From the NCBI GenBank assembly GCA_022846095.1, contig AP025583.1, forward strand, positions 3,621,279 through 3,685,278: a stretch of DNA of 64,000 nt, written 5' to 3'. Shown here piece after piece: positions 17,470 to 23,973 of this stretch. The notes under the pieces are model-generated. The model was not told where the DNA came from. It ran no database searches and was given only the letters and a program-made list of their open reading frames with translations. The first letter of the stretch is position 1; every line of letters starts with the position of its first letter. The position numbers were made by a program, and so were the translations under genes. The DNA comes from Oscillospiraceae bacterium. GTDB taxonomy: Bacteria > Bacillota > Clostridia > Oscillospirales > Oscillospiraceae.

Positions 17470-19069
17470 TCTGCTCTTCGCCTCCCCTCAGCCAGCCCTT
17501 CACCATCTGGGCCGCCAGCTCGGGATTGCTCTCTGCGAACTGCCGGATGTCGCGGCGCAGCTCCAGGCTCTTTTCCGTGCGGATATTCATAATATCCGCG
17601 CCCTGCGGGATCTCCTCCTCCGCCGCGGGCATCCGAGACATCAGGGAGGTCATGGCCTCCTGGGCCGCCAGCGCCCTGCGCCTTTTCCGCCGCCGCCCGG
17701 TGAGCCCGATAATGAGCAGCACCAGCACCAGCAGCGCCAGCCCGCCCGCCGCCGCGTAGAGGCTCCACGCGGGCAGCCCGGGGACGTCGGGCAAAACGCC
17801 CGGGGCCGGCGCGGTATAGAAGTCGGAGATCAGGATGGAGATCTTCTCGCCCTGCTGCTGGGTGGTGATGCCCGCCGCCCGGGCCACGTGCCCGATCAGA
17901 TCCCCCTGGGAAATTCCGCCCGCCGCCGCGCGGTTGATGGTCACGGCCACCGACAGGTCGGTCACCGTACCGGCGATCCGCTCCACCTGCTCCTTATTGC
18001 TGTTGACCATGTAGCCCTTCTCCCCGCTGGACTCCGCGTACGTCTCGTCCCCCGTGGGCTCCAGCGCGCTGTCCACGTAGGTGGGGATGTCCGCGTTGCC
18101 TGCGGTCCCCGCCACGCCGCCCGCGGCGTCGCCGCCGGGGCGGGCCACAATGTCCTTGTAGACCGTGGAGCCCAGGATCCCCTGCCCCGCCTCCGCGCCG
18201 TCCGGCGCGGTATAGGTGGTGGACTCCCCCACGCTGCGGCTCACGTCCACCGTGCTGGTGACTCCGACGCTGACGTTGTCTGCGCCGAACAGCGGCGTGA
18301 GCACGGCCATGATCTGGGTGCGCGTCTTGTTGTTGATTTGCTCCTCCAGCTGCAGCTTGAGCTGGGAGGCGTCGGACAGCCCGGCCGCCGCGTCCTCCGC
18401 GCCGTAGACGTTGCCGTTGGAGTCGGAGACCGCCACGTCGCTGATCGCCAGCCCCTTGACCGCGTGGGACACCAGGCTGCGGATGGCGGCCACCTGCTGC
18501 GCGCTCAGCGCCGCGCCGCTGCGCATCGTCACGAGGACGGAGGCCGTGGCGTCGATGACATTGTCGTCATTGAGCACGTAGCGCCGGTCCTCGCCCTGGG
18601 CGATGGTGACCACGGCGTCCTTCACCCCGTCCAGGCAGCGGATGACCCCCGCCATCCGGTCCTGGAGGTCCTGGAGGTAGGCCATATTGCGGTCCGCCTC
18701 GGTGGACATGGTGCCCACGGCGGAGCGGTAGGTGTCGTAGGCGAAGCCCGACTTGGGATAGCCCTCCATCAGCAGCTTGGCCTTGAGCTGGGACTCCTGG
18801 CTCCGGGGCACCAGGATCGTGCCGCTCCCCTGCAAGCGGTAATCCGCCGCCCCGTTTTCGTCCAAAAAGGACATGATGGACCGGGCCTCATCCCCGGAGA
18901 GGCCTGTAAACAGCACGCTATAGGGTTGGTTATTCAGCAGCAGGGCCACCGCGAGCGCCCCTACGACGATTGCCGCCAGCACAACGCCCAGGAGGATCCG
19001 GGTTCGCTTCCCCAGCTTTCCGAACCCGCCCTTCAGCTTCTCTCCCAGGCCCTTCATCTTCTCTTTCAA
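17462..19069 (-). CDS. fliF: Flagellar MS-ring protein FliF
   Basis: FliF forms the MS-ring, the membrane base of the flagellum. The 535-aa protein has a membrane segment near residues 22-46, the YscJ/FliF ring-building motifs (YSVLFTGLSGDEARSIMSFL), a long periplasmic-type region, a second membrane segment (about residues 435-458), and the C-terminal FliG-binding tail (NPELAAQMVKGWLRGGEE). The start taken is TTG at 19069 with GGGGGGA upstream; an ATG four codons later is a possible alternative. Confidence 0.97.
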   Translation of the reverse strand: MKEKMKGLGEKLKGGFGKLGKRTRILLGVVLAAIVVGALAVALLLNNQPYSVLFTGLSGDEARSIMSFLDENGAADYRLQGSGTILVPRSQESQLKAKLLMEGYPKSGFAYDTYRSAVGTMSTEADRNMAYLQDLQDRMAGVIRCLDGVKDAVVTIAQGEDRRYVLNDDNVIDATASVLVTMRSGAALSAQQVAAIRSLVSHAVKGLAISDVAVSDSNGNVYGAEDAAAGLSDASQLKLQLEEQINNKTRTQIMAVLTPLFGADNVSVGVTSTVDVSRSVGESTTYTAPDGAEAGQGILGSTVYKDIVARPGGDAAGGVAGTAGNADIPTYVDSALEPTGDETYAESSGEKGYMVNSNKEQVERIAGTVTDLSVAVTINRAAAGGISQGDLIGHVARAAGITTQQQGEKISILISDFYTAPAPGVLPDVPGLPAWSLYAAAGGLALLVLVLLIIGLTGRRRKRRRALAAQEAMTSLMSRMPAAEEEIPQGADIMNIRTEKSLELRRDIRQFAESNPELAAQMVKGWLRGGEEQNG

Positions 19070-19107
19070 ACACTGTCCCCCCAGCTGCGGGCCACCGCGT
19101 CCCTGTT

Positions 19108-19416
19108 CTACAGGTTGATGCGCATCAGCTCGCTATAGGCGTCCAGCGCCTTATTGCGCAGTTGTATCAGCAGATCCACGGCGGCGCCCGCCTGGGTGCT
19201 GGCGATGGTGAGCTCGGCGGGGTTGTCCAGCTGGCCGGTGGCCAGGAGGTACTCCAGCCGGTTTTTCTCCCCATCCGTGGTCTTGACGTTGTCGATGGCG
19301 CTCTGATAGATCTCCGCAAACATCCCCGGCTGCAGCTCTGAGGACGTTTTTCCCGCGCTTTCACCCGGAAATACGCTCCAGAGGGGCTGAATCCCCTCCA
19401 ACGGCGTTACGTTCAT
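19108..19416 (-). CDS. fliE: Flagellar hook-basal body protein FliE
   Basis: FliE joins the MS-ring to the rod. The 102-aa product matches the family in its C-terminal half: TASTQAGAAVDLLIQLRNKALDAYSELMRINL, read as QAGAAVDLLIQLRNK and ALDAYSELMRI. The N-terminus is variable. It is flanked by flgC and fliF, the near-universal order. Confidence 0.96.
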   Translation of the reverse strand: MNVTPLEGIQPLWSVFPGESAGKTSSELQPGMFAEIYQSAIDNVKTTDGEKNRLEYLLATGQLDNPAELTIASTQAGAAVDLLIQLRNKALDAYSELMRINL

Positions 19417-19457
19417 TTCGATCCCCTCCTATGGGCGCTTCCCGCGCCTCCGATGGC

Positions 19458-19919
19458 CTACCGCCCAATCTCCAGCGCCTTGGCCACCACCGTCTTCAGG
19501 GTGTTCAGCGCCGTCACGTTGGCGGAGTAGGCCTGGGTCGCCGCCATGGCGTCCGTAATCTCTTTGACCAGGTCCACGTTGGGCATCTCCACGTAGCCGT
19601 CCGCGTTGGCGTCCGGGTGGGTGGGGTCGTAGACCAGCTTGAGGTCGGAGGGATCCTGCGCTATCTCGCTTACCCGGACGCCACCCGCCGTCCCGTAGCC
19701 CCGGTTGGACACGCCGCCGCCCTGGGCGGCGGCCAGCGCTATGCGGAAGGCGTCCCGGCCGCCGCCGGCCTCCAGCACCACCATTTTCCGCCGGTATGCC
19801 CCGCCCTGCTCGGTGCGGGTGGTGTTCATATTGGTCACGTTTTCCGAAATCACGTCCAGGCGCAGCTGCTGGGCCGTCAGCCCGGAGCCCGCGATGTTCA
19901 TGGAACTGAGAAACGCCAT
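19458..19919 (-). CDS. flgC: Flagellar basal-body rod protein FlgC
   Basis: FlgC is a proximal rod subunit. The 153-aa product has the rod-protein N-terminus (MNIAGSGLTAQQLRLDVISENVTN given as GSGLTAQQLRLDVISEN) and the C-terminal rod helix (VKEITDAMAATQAYSANVTAL). The internal YDPTHPDANADGYVEMPNV is the standard FlgC motif. It lies 26 bp after flgB. Confidence 0.97.
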   Translation of the reverse strand: MAFLSSMNIAGSGLTAQQLRLDVISENVTNMNTTRTEQGGAYRRKMVVLEAGGGRDAFRIALAAAQGGGVSNRGYGTAGGVRVSEIAQDPSDLKLVYDPTHPDANADGYVEMPNVDLVKEITDAMAATQAYSANVTALNTLKTVVAKALEIGR

Positions 19920-19945
19920 GACACCCCATCCTCTCCCGTTTGCTC

Positions 19946-20335
19946 TTACTGTCCGCGTATGGCGGAGCGCAGCGTCGCCAGATCGCTGGATATGGCGCTC
20001 ATGACAAATTGCAGCTGGTAGGCGTTTCGGGCCAGCTCCACCATCTGCTCCGTGGCGTTGACCCCGTTGCCGTCCATCCGCGCGCTCTCGTCCTGCGCCG
20101 TGCGGGTGGCGCTGCGCGCCCCCTCCAGCGCGCCCCGCACCCCCGACACCGGCTTCGCCCCGTCCGCCGCCGCCGTAATCCGGCGCTGGAGCGCCTCCTC
20201 AAAGGTTACATATTTTGCCTTGTAGCCGGGCGTCTCGACGTTGGACAGGTTTTCCAAAAGAGCCGTCTGCTTTTCCCATAAAAAGCCCATCGAGCGCTGC
20301 ATCATAAACATGGAATTGGTTACTAAACTGTCCAC
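19946..20335 (-). CDS. flgB: Flagellar basal-body rod protein FlgB
   Basis: FlgB is a proximal rod subunit and here the first gene of the roughly 20-kb flagellar operon. The 129-aa product has ENLSNVETPGYKAKYVTFEEAL, split as NLSNVETPGYKAKY and VTFEEAL, and the C-terminal rod helix. The GTG start at 20335 is preceded by a GGAGGGGGG ribosome-binding site. Upstream lies the AT-rich putative invertible promoter region (20375-20651), so expression of this gene and all downstream ones should depend on the orientation of that segment. Confidence 0.96.
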   Translation of the reverse strand: MDSLVTNSMFMMQRSMGFLWEKQTALLENLSNVETPGYKAKYVTFEEALQRRITAAADGAKPVSGVRGALEGARSATRTAQDESARMDGNGVNATEQMVELARNAYQLQFVMSAISSDLATLRSAIRGQ

Positions 20336-20368
20336 TTTATCCCCCCTCCGCGCGGCGAAAACAGGCGT

Positions 20369-20404
20369 AATATGACAACATAATGTGTATTATGTTGTCA
20401 TATT
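20369..20404. repeat. Left inverted-repeat site of the putative flagellar switch
   Basis: A perfect palindrome with 16-bp arms (AATATGACAACATAAT at 20369-20384 and its complement at 20389-20404) around a 4-base centre GTGT. The inner 24 bp (20375-20398) recur, with one mismatch and in opposite orientation, at 20628-20651. Two inverted arms around a short asymmetric centre is the architecture of a tyrosine-recombinase core site. The arms could also form an RNA hairpin in the flgB leader, or be a dimeric repressor operator. Confidence 0.85.
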
Positions 20405-20418
20405 ATTACCATATTTGT

Positions 20419-20438
20419 CCAGTTATTAAATTAACTGG
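20419..20438 (-). other. Small hairpin in the predicted flgB leader
   Basis: Seven-base arms CCAGTTA and TAACTGG around a six-base loop lie between the predicted transcription start (about 20460) and the left switch site. In the ON orientation this hairpin and the longer palindrome at 20369-20404 would both be in the roughly 125-base leader of the flagellar mRNA. No U-run follows on the minus strand, so it is not a convincing terminator. Confidence 0.4.
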
Positions 20439-20466
20439 GCTTATTTTGTGCCCTAATCTTCTTATG

Positions 20467-20495
20467 ATTATAGTCACTTTCTCGCTAAAGTGCAA
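20467..20495 (-). promoter_or_regulatory. Sigma-A-type promoter driving the flgB operon (ON orientation)
   Basis: On the minus strand, -35 TTGCAC (20490-20495) and a perfect -10 TATAAT (20467-20472) are separated by exactly 17 bp. The promoter reads toward flgB, about 130 bp away. The spacer holds a perfect 6-bp inverted repeat, CACTTT/AAAGTG (20475-20480 and 20487-20492), overlapping the -35 box and placed where a repressor could bind. The whole promoter is inside the putative invertible segment. Confidence 0.8.
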
Positions 20496-20627
20496 CCCTT
20501 TTATCATATCCTGTCCAACTTTGGCAAATATCACATAAAACTGGGAGGGCATAAAATCCGCGCCCTGTAAAATTATGAATAACTATTCTATTTGTTTTAT
20601 AAATATCGAGAGCCATTTCGACATTAA

Positions 20628-20658
20628 ACAACATATTACACATTATGTTGTTTTTTTT
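20628..20658. repeat. Right inverted-repeat site of the putative switch, with T-run
   Basis: The 24 bp at 20628-20651, read on the minus strand, match the left site at 23 of 24 positions, including the asymmetric GTGT centre, so the two sites are in inverted orientation. On the plus strand the palindrome is followed by eight T residues (20651-20658), giving it the form of a rho-independent terminator for rightward transcription. The T-run is outside the site and would not move on inversion. In the OFF orientation the rightward promoter would meet this terminator before reaching antisense to the recombinase gene. Confidence 0.75.
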
Positions 20659-20665
20659 GCGCCTT

Positions 20666-21523
20666 TTATTTGTTACATAATCCCATCTTATTCAGTTTCT
20701 CTTTTTGCTCATCAATACTGTCAGTAATGTAAATTCTTGTCGTATTCAGACTGCCATGCCCCAGCAGATCCGCCAGGCCCGCGATGTCCCTCTGTTTTTC
20801 GTAAAAGGTCTTGGCAAAGAGATGGCGCAGATTATGGGGAAAGATCTTGCTCTCCGGCACCTGGGCCGCCCGGCCCAATTTCTTGAGCGCCCTCCATATA
20901 TTGCTCCGGTCGAGATCCTTCCCGCTCCGGGTGACGAAAATCTTGCCCTTGTCGATCTTGCACTCCGCCGCGTATTGCAGAAGCTCCGCACAGAGCGCCT
21001 GGGGGATCAGGATATTTCTCGACTTCCCCTTGTTCCAGATCTTCGTGCGCCCCTGCTGCGCCGCCTCCACCGTGATGTAGGTCAGCTCGCTGACCCGTAT
21101 CCCGGTGGCGCACAGTGTCTGGAGCAGCAGCCCCAGCCGTTCGCTGCCGTCCTCCCGGGCCGCCGCCATCAGCTGGCGGTACTCCTCCTGCTTAAGCTGC
21201 GTCTGGTCCTCCCGGTAGGTCTGCCGCTGCATTTTATACAGCTTTACCTGACAGTCCTCCCATTTGCACACCTTAAAAAAGCGGTTCAGCGCGGTCAGCA
21301 TGGAGTTTGCGCTGCTCAACGCGTAATTTTGAAACAGGTACTGCTTGTACTGGATGACGTCCGCCTTGGTAATCAGCCTTTTCTTGCCGCAGTACTGGTA
21401 GAACCTGCGCACGTCCCGCTCATATTTCGCCAGCGTGTGCTGACTTTTCTCTTCCATCTTTAGAGTATCTATAAACACTTCCAACCGTTTATGTGTCAAA
21501 ATATGTGTTTTTTGCATTCCCAT
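20666..21523 (-). CDS. Tyrosine recombinase beside the flagellar switch
   Basis: A 285-aa tyrosine recombinase of XerC/D-like size with an N-terminal SAM-like core-binding domain (about residues 12-95) and a C-terminal catalytic domain. All active-site residues are visible: R143 (ATGIRVSELT), K167 (NKGKSRNILIP), H230 and R233 (HNLRH), H256 (LGHG) and nucleophile Y265 (TRIYI). The ATG at 21523 has GGGAGG upstream. It is transcribed toward flgB and stops 14 bp from the right switch site. The size, intact catalytic set and position fit a DNA invertase dedicated to the adjacent sites. A relic of an integrated element is less likely because no other mobile genes are present. Confidence 0.93.
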   Translation of the reverse strand: MGMQKTHILTHKRLEVFIDTLKMEEKSQHTLAKYERDVRRFYQYCGKKRLITKADVIQYKQYLFQNYALSSANSMLTALNRFFKVCKWEDCQVKLYKMQRQTYREDQTQLKQEEYRQLMAAAREDGSERLGLLLQTLCATGIRVSELTYITVEAAQQGRTKIWNKGKSRNILIPQALCAELLQYAAECKIDKGKIFVTRSGKDLDRSNIWRALKKLGRAAQVPESKIFPHNLRHLFAKTFYEKQRDIAGLADLLGHGSLNTTRIYITDSIDEQKEKLNKMGLCNK

Positions 21524-21554
21524 GGAATCATTCCTCCCAATCGCCCGGTGATAT

Positions 21555-21608
21555 GGAAAAGGCGCAGGGGAGAGGCCGGAGTATGAGCCTCTCCCCTGCG
21601 CCTTTTCC
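21555..21608. terminator. Bidirectional rho-independent terminator between the csrA operon and the recombinase
   Basis: A perfect 22-bp inverted repeat (arms 21555-21576 and 21587-21608) with a 10-base loop. The arms have a GC-rich core and an A4/T4 outer part, so a T-run follows the core stem in either direction. It ends the minus-strand operon above it and would insulate the recombinase gene, whose ATG is only 32 bp away. Confidence 0.8.
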
Positions 21609-21625
21609 GGCGTTCAATAACGGCA

Positions 21626-21634
21626 GCTTTCCAT
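21626..21634 (-). promoter_or_regulatory. Possible promoter upstream of the recombinase gene
   Basis: On the minus strand there is a TATAAT-like -10 (within GCGTTATAATGG) in the gap between the helicase-associated-repeat gene and the recombinase. The -35 region 17 bp upstream (TTTTAT) is poor. A transcript from it would first cross the terminator hairpin at 21555-21608, so recombinase expression may be weak or attenuated. Coordinates are approximate. Confidence 0.3.
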
Positions 21635-21731
21635 TATAACGCTTCTGCAGGAGGAATAAAACATGATTCAATTAACTTGTGGAAGGTAATTTTTAGCGTG
21701 CATATTCTGCATAAGTTTTGTGATGGGGTTA

Positions 21732-22559
21732 CTAGGCTTTGTGGCGCCCCGCCAGCAGCGCCGGCGCCTCCTGGGGGAGGGGCGGCAGGTTTGCCGCCTG
21801 GGCGGGCTCCTCCCAGGCGCGGGGCGCGAGCTCCTGCCGGGCCCTGGGCCGGTTCACCCGCCACACCATCCCAATGGCGTTGAGCCTTTCAATCTGCCAC
21901 TGCGCCAGAGGCTTGCGGCCCTTCCCCTGGCTCCAGCGCTCCCAGGAGTTGTGGTAGCTGTCCCGCTGCATACTCAGCCAGCTGCCCAGCTTCATGCCGT
22001 CCTGCGTCTCGTAGTGGTACGGAATTTTCAGGTGCCCGTGCTCCCGGTAGAAGGTCTCCGCCCGGGCGTACCACTCCATCCAGGGCGTCCGCTTGGTGAG
22101 CTTCCACACCATATCCAGCTGTTCCAGCTGCGCCCGGCGCTCCTCCGGCAGCTTTCCCTGGCGGTAGAGCTTGCGCTGCATGCTAATCCACTCGCCCAGG
22201 CCCACGCCGCGCACCATGTAGGACTTGGGCACCAGCAGGTTACCGAAGCGCTCCCGGTACTCCCTGGCCAGGCGCAGCCACTCGTCCGTGTCCGTGCGGA
22301 TTTCAAGGCTCCACGCCATGTCAAGGCTCTCCAGGCGCTGGATGCGGTCCATATCCAGACGGTAGGTCCCCTTGCCCTGGTAGGCCGCCCGCTGCCGCTC
22401 AATCCAGCGGCCCAGCTTTTTGCCGTCCCGCGTGACGTAACAGCGGGGGACCAGCAGATCCCCGTGTGCACGCCGGTACTCCGCGGCCCGGGCCAGCCAC
22501 TCCTCCCACTTCTGTTCCCGCTTATCCAGCGCGGGGCCTCTGCCGCCAACCCGGTTCAC
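21732..22559 (-). CDS. Stand-alone helicase-associated (HA) repeat protein
   Basis: A 275-aa soluble protein made of three helicase-associated-type repeats (about residues 15-85, 88-150, 153-228). Each has the pattern of an aromatic-rich helix, a Gly followed by VP or IP and Y, then G-x-x-LG-x-W-x-x-x-QR-x-x-Y, and a closing L-x-x-x-x-M-x-W. In large proteins this repeat follows helicase domains and is presumed to bind nucleic acid; no helicase is present here. A Pro/Ala-rich tail follows. The GTG start at 22559 has GGAGGGG upstream. It is the third gene after fliW and csrA, so it might act on RNA or DNA in motility control, which is inference. Confidence 0.85.
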   Translation of the reverse strand: MNRVGGRGPALDKREQKWEEWLARAAEYRRAHGDLLVPRCYVTRDGKKLGRWIERQRAAYQGKGTYRLDMDRIQRLESLDMAWSLEIRTDTDEWLRLAREYRERFGNLLVPKSYMVRGVGLGEWISMQRKLYRQGKLPEERRAQLEQLDMVWKLTKRTPWMEWYARAETFYREHGHLKIPYHYETQDGMKLGSWLSMQRDSYHNSWERWSQGKGRKPLAQWQIERLNAIGMVWRVNRPRARQELAPRAWEEPAQAANLPPLPQEAPALLAGRHKA

Positions 22560-22604
22560 CGCTCTCCCCTCCGTCCTTGTCAGGCGTCCGCGCGCCTGCG
22601 CCGC

Positions 22605-22859
22605 TCAACCCTTCTCCCGCGGCTCCTGCCCGAGGATGCCGCCCAGATACTCCAAAAGTGCCTCCCCCGGCGGGCAGGCCTGCTGCGCCGCCTCCTCGTT
22701 GGTCCTCATCGCGGTGCGCAGCTCGCTGCGCAGGATATGCAGCTCACGCGGAGCCTCGATGGCCAGCCGCACCCGTCCCCCGTCGGTGGAGACGACGGTG
22801 ATCTGGATGTCCTCCCCGATAAGCAGGGACTCCCCCGCCTTGCGCTGCAGGATCAGCAT
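22605..22859 (-). CDS. csrA: Carbon storage regulator CsrA
   Basis: CsrA is an RNA-binding dimer that blocks translation of target mRNAs such as flagellin and is antagonised by FliW. The 84-aa product begins MLILQRKAGESLLIGEDI, a textbook CsrA start, followed by the core RLAIEAPRELHILRSEL with the RNA-binding loop. The C-terminal tail is about 15-20 residues longer than in gamma-proteobacteria and contains a Cys-Pro-Pro turn. It overlaps the fliW stop by 7 bp, so the regulator and its antagonist are translationally coupled. Confidence 0.97.
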   Translation of the reverse strand: MLILQRKAGESLLIGEDIQITVVSTDGGRVRLAIEAPRELHILRSELRTAMRTNEEAAQQACPPGEALLEYLGGILGQEPREKG

Positions 22860-23308
22860 TCCTCCCGCACCTCCCCGCGTCCGAACCCGGACAGACGGTG
22901 GCGCATCTGGTACTCCGGCGCCTCCAGGATGACCTGGGCCGCCTCCCGCGTCCCGTCGTTGATGGCCACGGGGCATTTGAGGTTGACCGTGCTCTCCGCC
23001 ACCGGGTCGCGCACCACGCACAGCACGTAAAAGCACAGCTCCTCGCTCCGGGATACGCCCAGGGCGCGCAGCTCCTGCGCCTGGAGCTGTGGCGCGTACG
23101 CCGGCAGCAGGGAGAAGGGGTTCATGGCCACAAAGGCCAGCCCCGGCGTCTCCAGGCTCTGCAGGCACACCAGCGCGCCTCCGGAGCCCGCGAAGGGGAG
23201 CAGCAAAAACCGCGTCTCCTCCTCGAAGCCGAACAGCCCGGCGGCAAAGTGGATCACGTCGTCCTCCCGGTACTCCACCGGGCCGAAATATTTAGTGGCG
23301 GTGTGCAA
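22853..23308 (-). CDS. fliW: Flagellar assembly factor FliW
   Basis: FliW binds flagellin and CsrA, forming a partner switch that couples flagellin synthesis to its secretion. The 151-aa product has the family pattern: YFGPVEYREDDVIHFAAGLFGFEEETRFLLL (seen as FAAGLFGFEEETRF) near the start, and LCVVRDPVAESTVNLKCPVAIN in the C-terminal half. It starts with TTG at 23308 behind GGGAGGGG. It is encoded with csrA and flgKL, the usual Gram-positive arrangement. Confidence 0.97.
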   Translation of the reverse strand: MHTATKYFGPVEYREDDVIHFAAGLFGFEEETRFLLLPFAGSGGALVCLQSLETPGLAFVAMNPFSLLPAYAPQLQAQELRALGVSRSEELCFYVLCVVRDPVAESTVNLKCPVAINDGTREAAQVILEAPEYQMRHRLSGFGRGEVREEC

Positions 23309-23322
23309 AATTTCCCCTCCCG

Positions 23323-23931
23323 TCAGGCCCTGGCGTCCACCGGCTCGTAGCCGGGCTCCGCGGAGGGCGGGACATAGAGCGGCCCGCCCACGTATTTGAT
23401 AATCACGTCGGGCCTCTGCTTGACCGAGATCTCAATATCGCCGGGCGTAAACTTGAAGTTCTTGCCCCCCATGCGCCAGTCGAAGTTGAGCTTGTCCATC
23501 TCATAGCGGATGTTCATCTCCCCCCCGTCCCAGGAGATCTGCGCCCCGCCCTCGGGCAGGAAGGCCAGCCCGGCCTGGGCGTTTCCGCCCCGGTCCATCG
23601 CCTCCTGGGCAAACTGGGTGATGTACTCCTGGCCCAGGCGGGCGTTCACCATCAGCTTGCCCTGCCGGGCGTAGGTGGCCGTGGCCTCATAGGCCGCCTG
23701 CTGCCCCTCCCCCGCGGCCTGCCGGACGCTGCGCGCCGGGGTGGGCGAGAGGGAGTTGCGGGCCTCAAAGGTGTCCAGGTTCACACGGATGGGGCGGCTT
23801 TTGATGCTCAATCCGCCCCGGTCCCGCCGGATCTCCATCTCCGCCGTTCCACGCGTATACTCCAGCTTGGCGTTGGTGGTTTTCATCTCCAGCTCGATGG
23901 GGACCGTCTTGATTTCAATTAACGGATACAT
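23323..23931 (-). CDS. DUF6470 family flagellar-locus protein (YviE-like)
   Basis: A 202-aa soluble protein of the DUF6470 type, like Bacillus YviE, encoded between flgL and fliW in many Firmicutes. It begins MYPLIEIKTVPIELEMKTTN and ends with a beta-rich region (GDIEISVKQRPDVIIKYVGGPLYVPP), both typical. Function is unknown; position suggests a role linked to the hook-filament junction or flagellin control. Confidence 0.85.
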   Translation of the reverse strand: MYPLIEIKTVPIELEMKTTNAKLEYTRGTAEMEIRRDRGGLSIKSRPIRVNLDTFEARNSLSPTPARSVRQAAGEGQQAAYEATATYARQGKLMVNARLGQEYITQFAQEAMDRGGNAQAGLAFLPEGGAQISWDGGEMNIRYEMDKLNFDWRMGGKNFKFTPGDIEISVKQRPDVIIKYVGGPLYVPPSAEPGYEPVDARA

Positions 23932-23973
23932 ACACGGCGGCGCTCCTTTCCAACCATGTTTTTGAGACTAGCC

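Larger units (their letters stand above)
20375..20651. mobile_element. Putative invertible flagellar promoter segment (phase-variation switch)
   Basis: An AT-rich stretch in an otherwise GC-rich window, bounded by two 24-bp sites (20375-20398 and 20628-20651) that match at 23 of 24 positions when one is read on the opposite strand. Site centres are 253 bp apart. Between them lies a promoter pointing at flgB, and a complete tyrosine recombinase gene begins 14 bp beyond the right site. Inverted sites, an internal promoter and an adjacent recombinase together indicate a DNA inversion switch, comparable in concept to the flagellar switch ahead of flgB in Clostridioides difficile. In this assembly the promoter faces flgB, so I read it as ON. 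Inversion itself is inferred. Confidence 0.8.

Noticed and set aside
20369-20404. Left palindrome as a terminator of the recombinase transcript
   Set aside because: No T-run follows on the minus strand, and it lies downstream of a strong promoter that must read through it to reach flgB.
20666-21523. Recombinase as the integrase of a prophage or integrative element
   Set aside because: No phage, plasmid, relaxase or tRNA attachment site is nearby, and the only matching repeats are inverted, bracket the flgB promoter and lie beside the gene.
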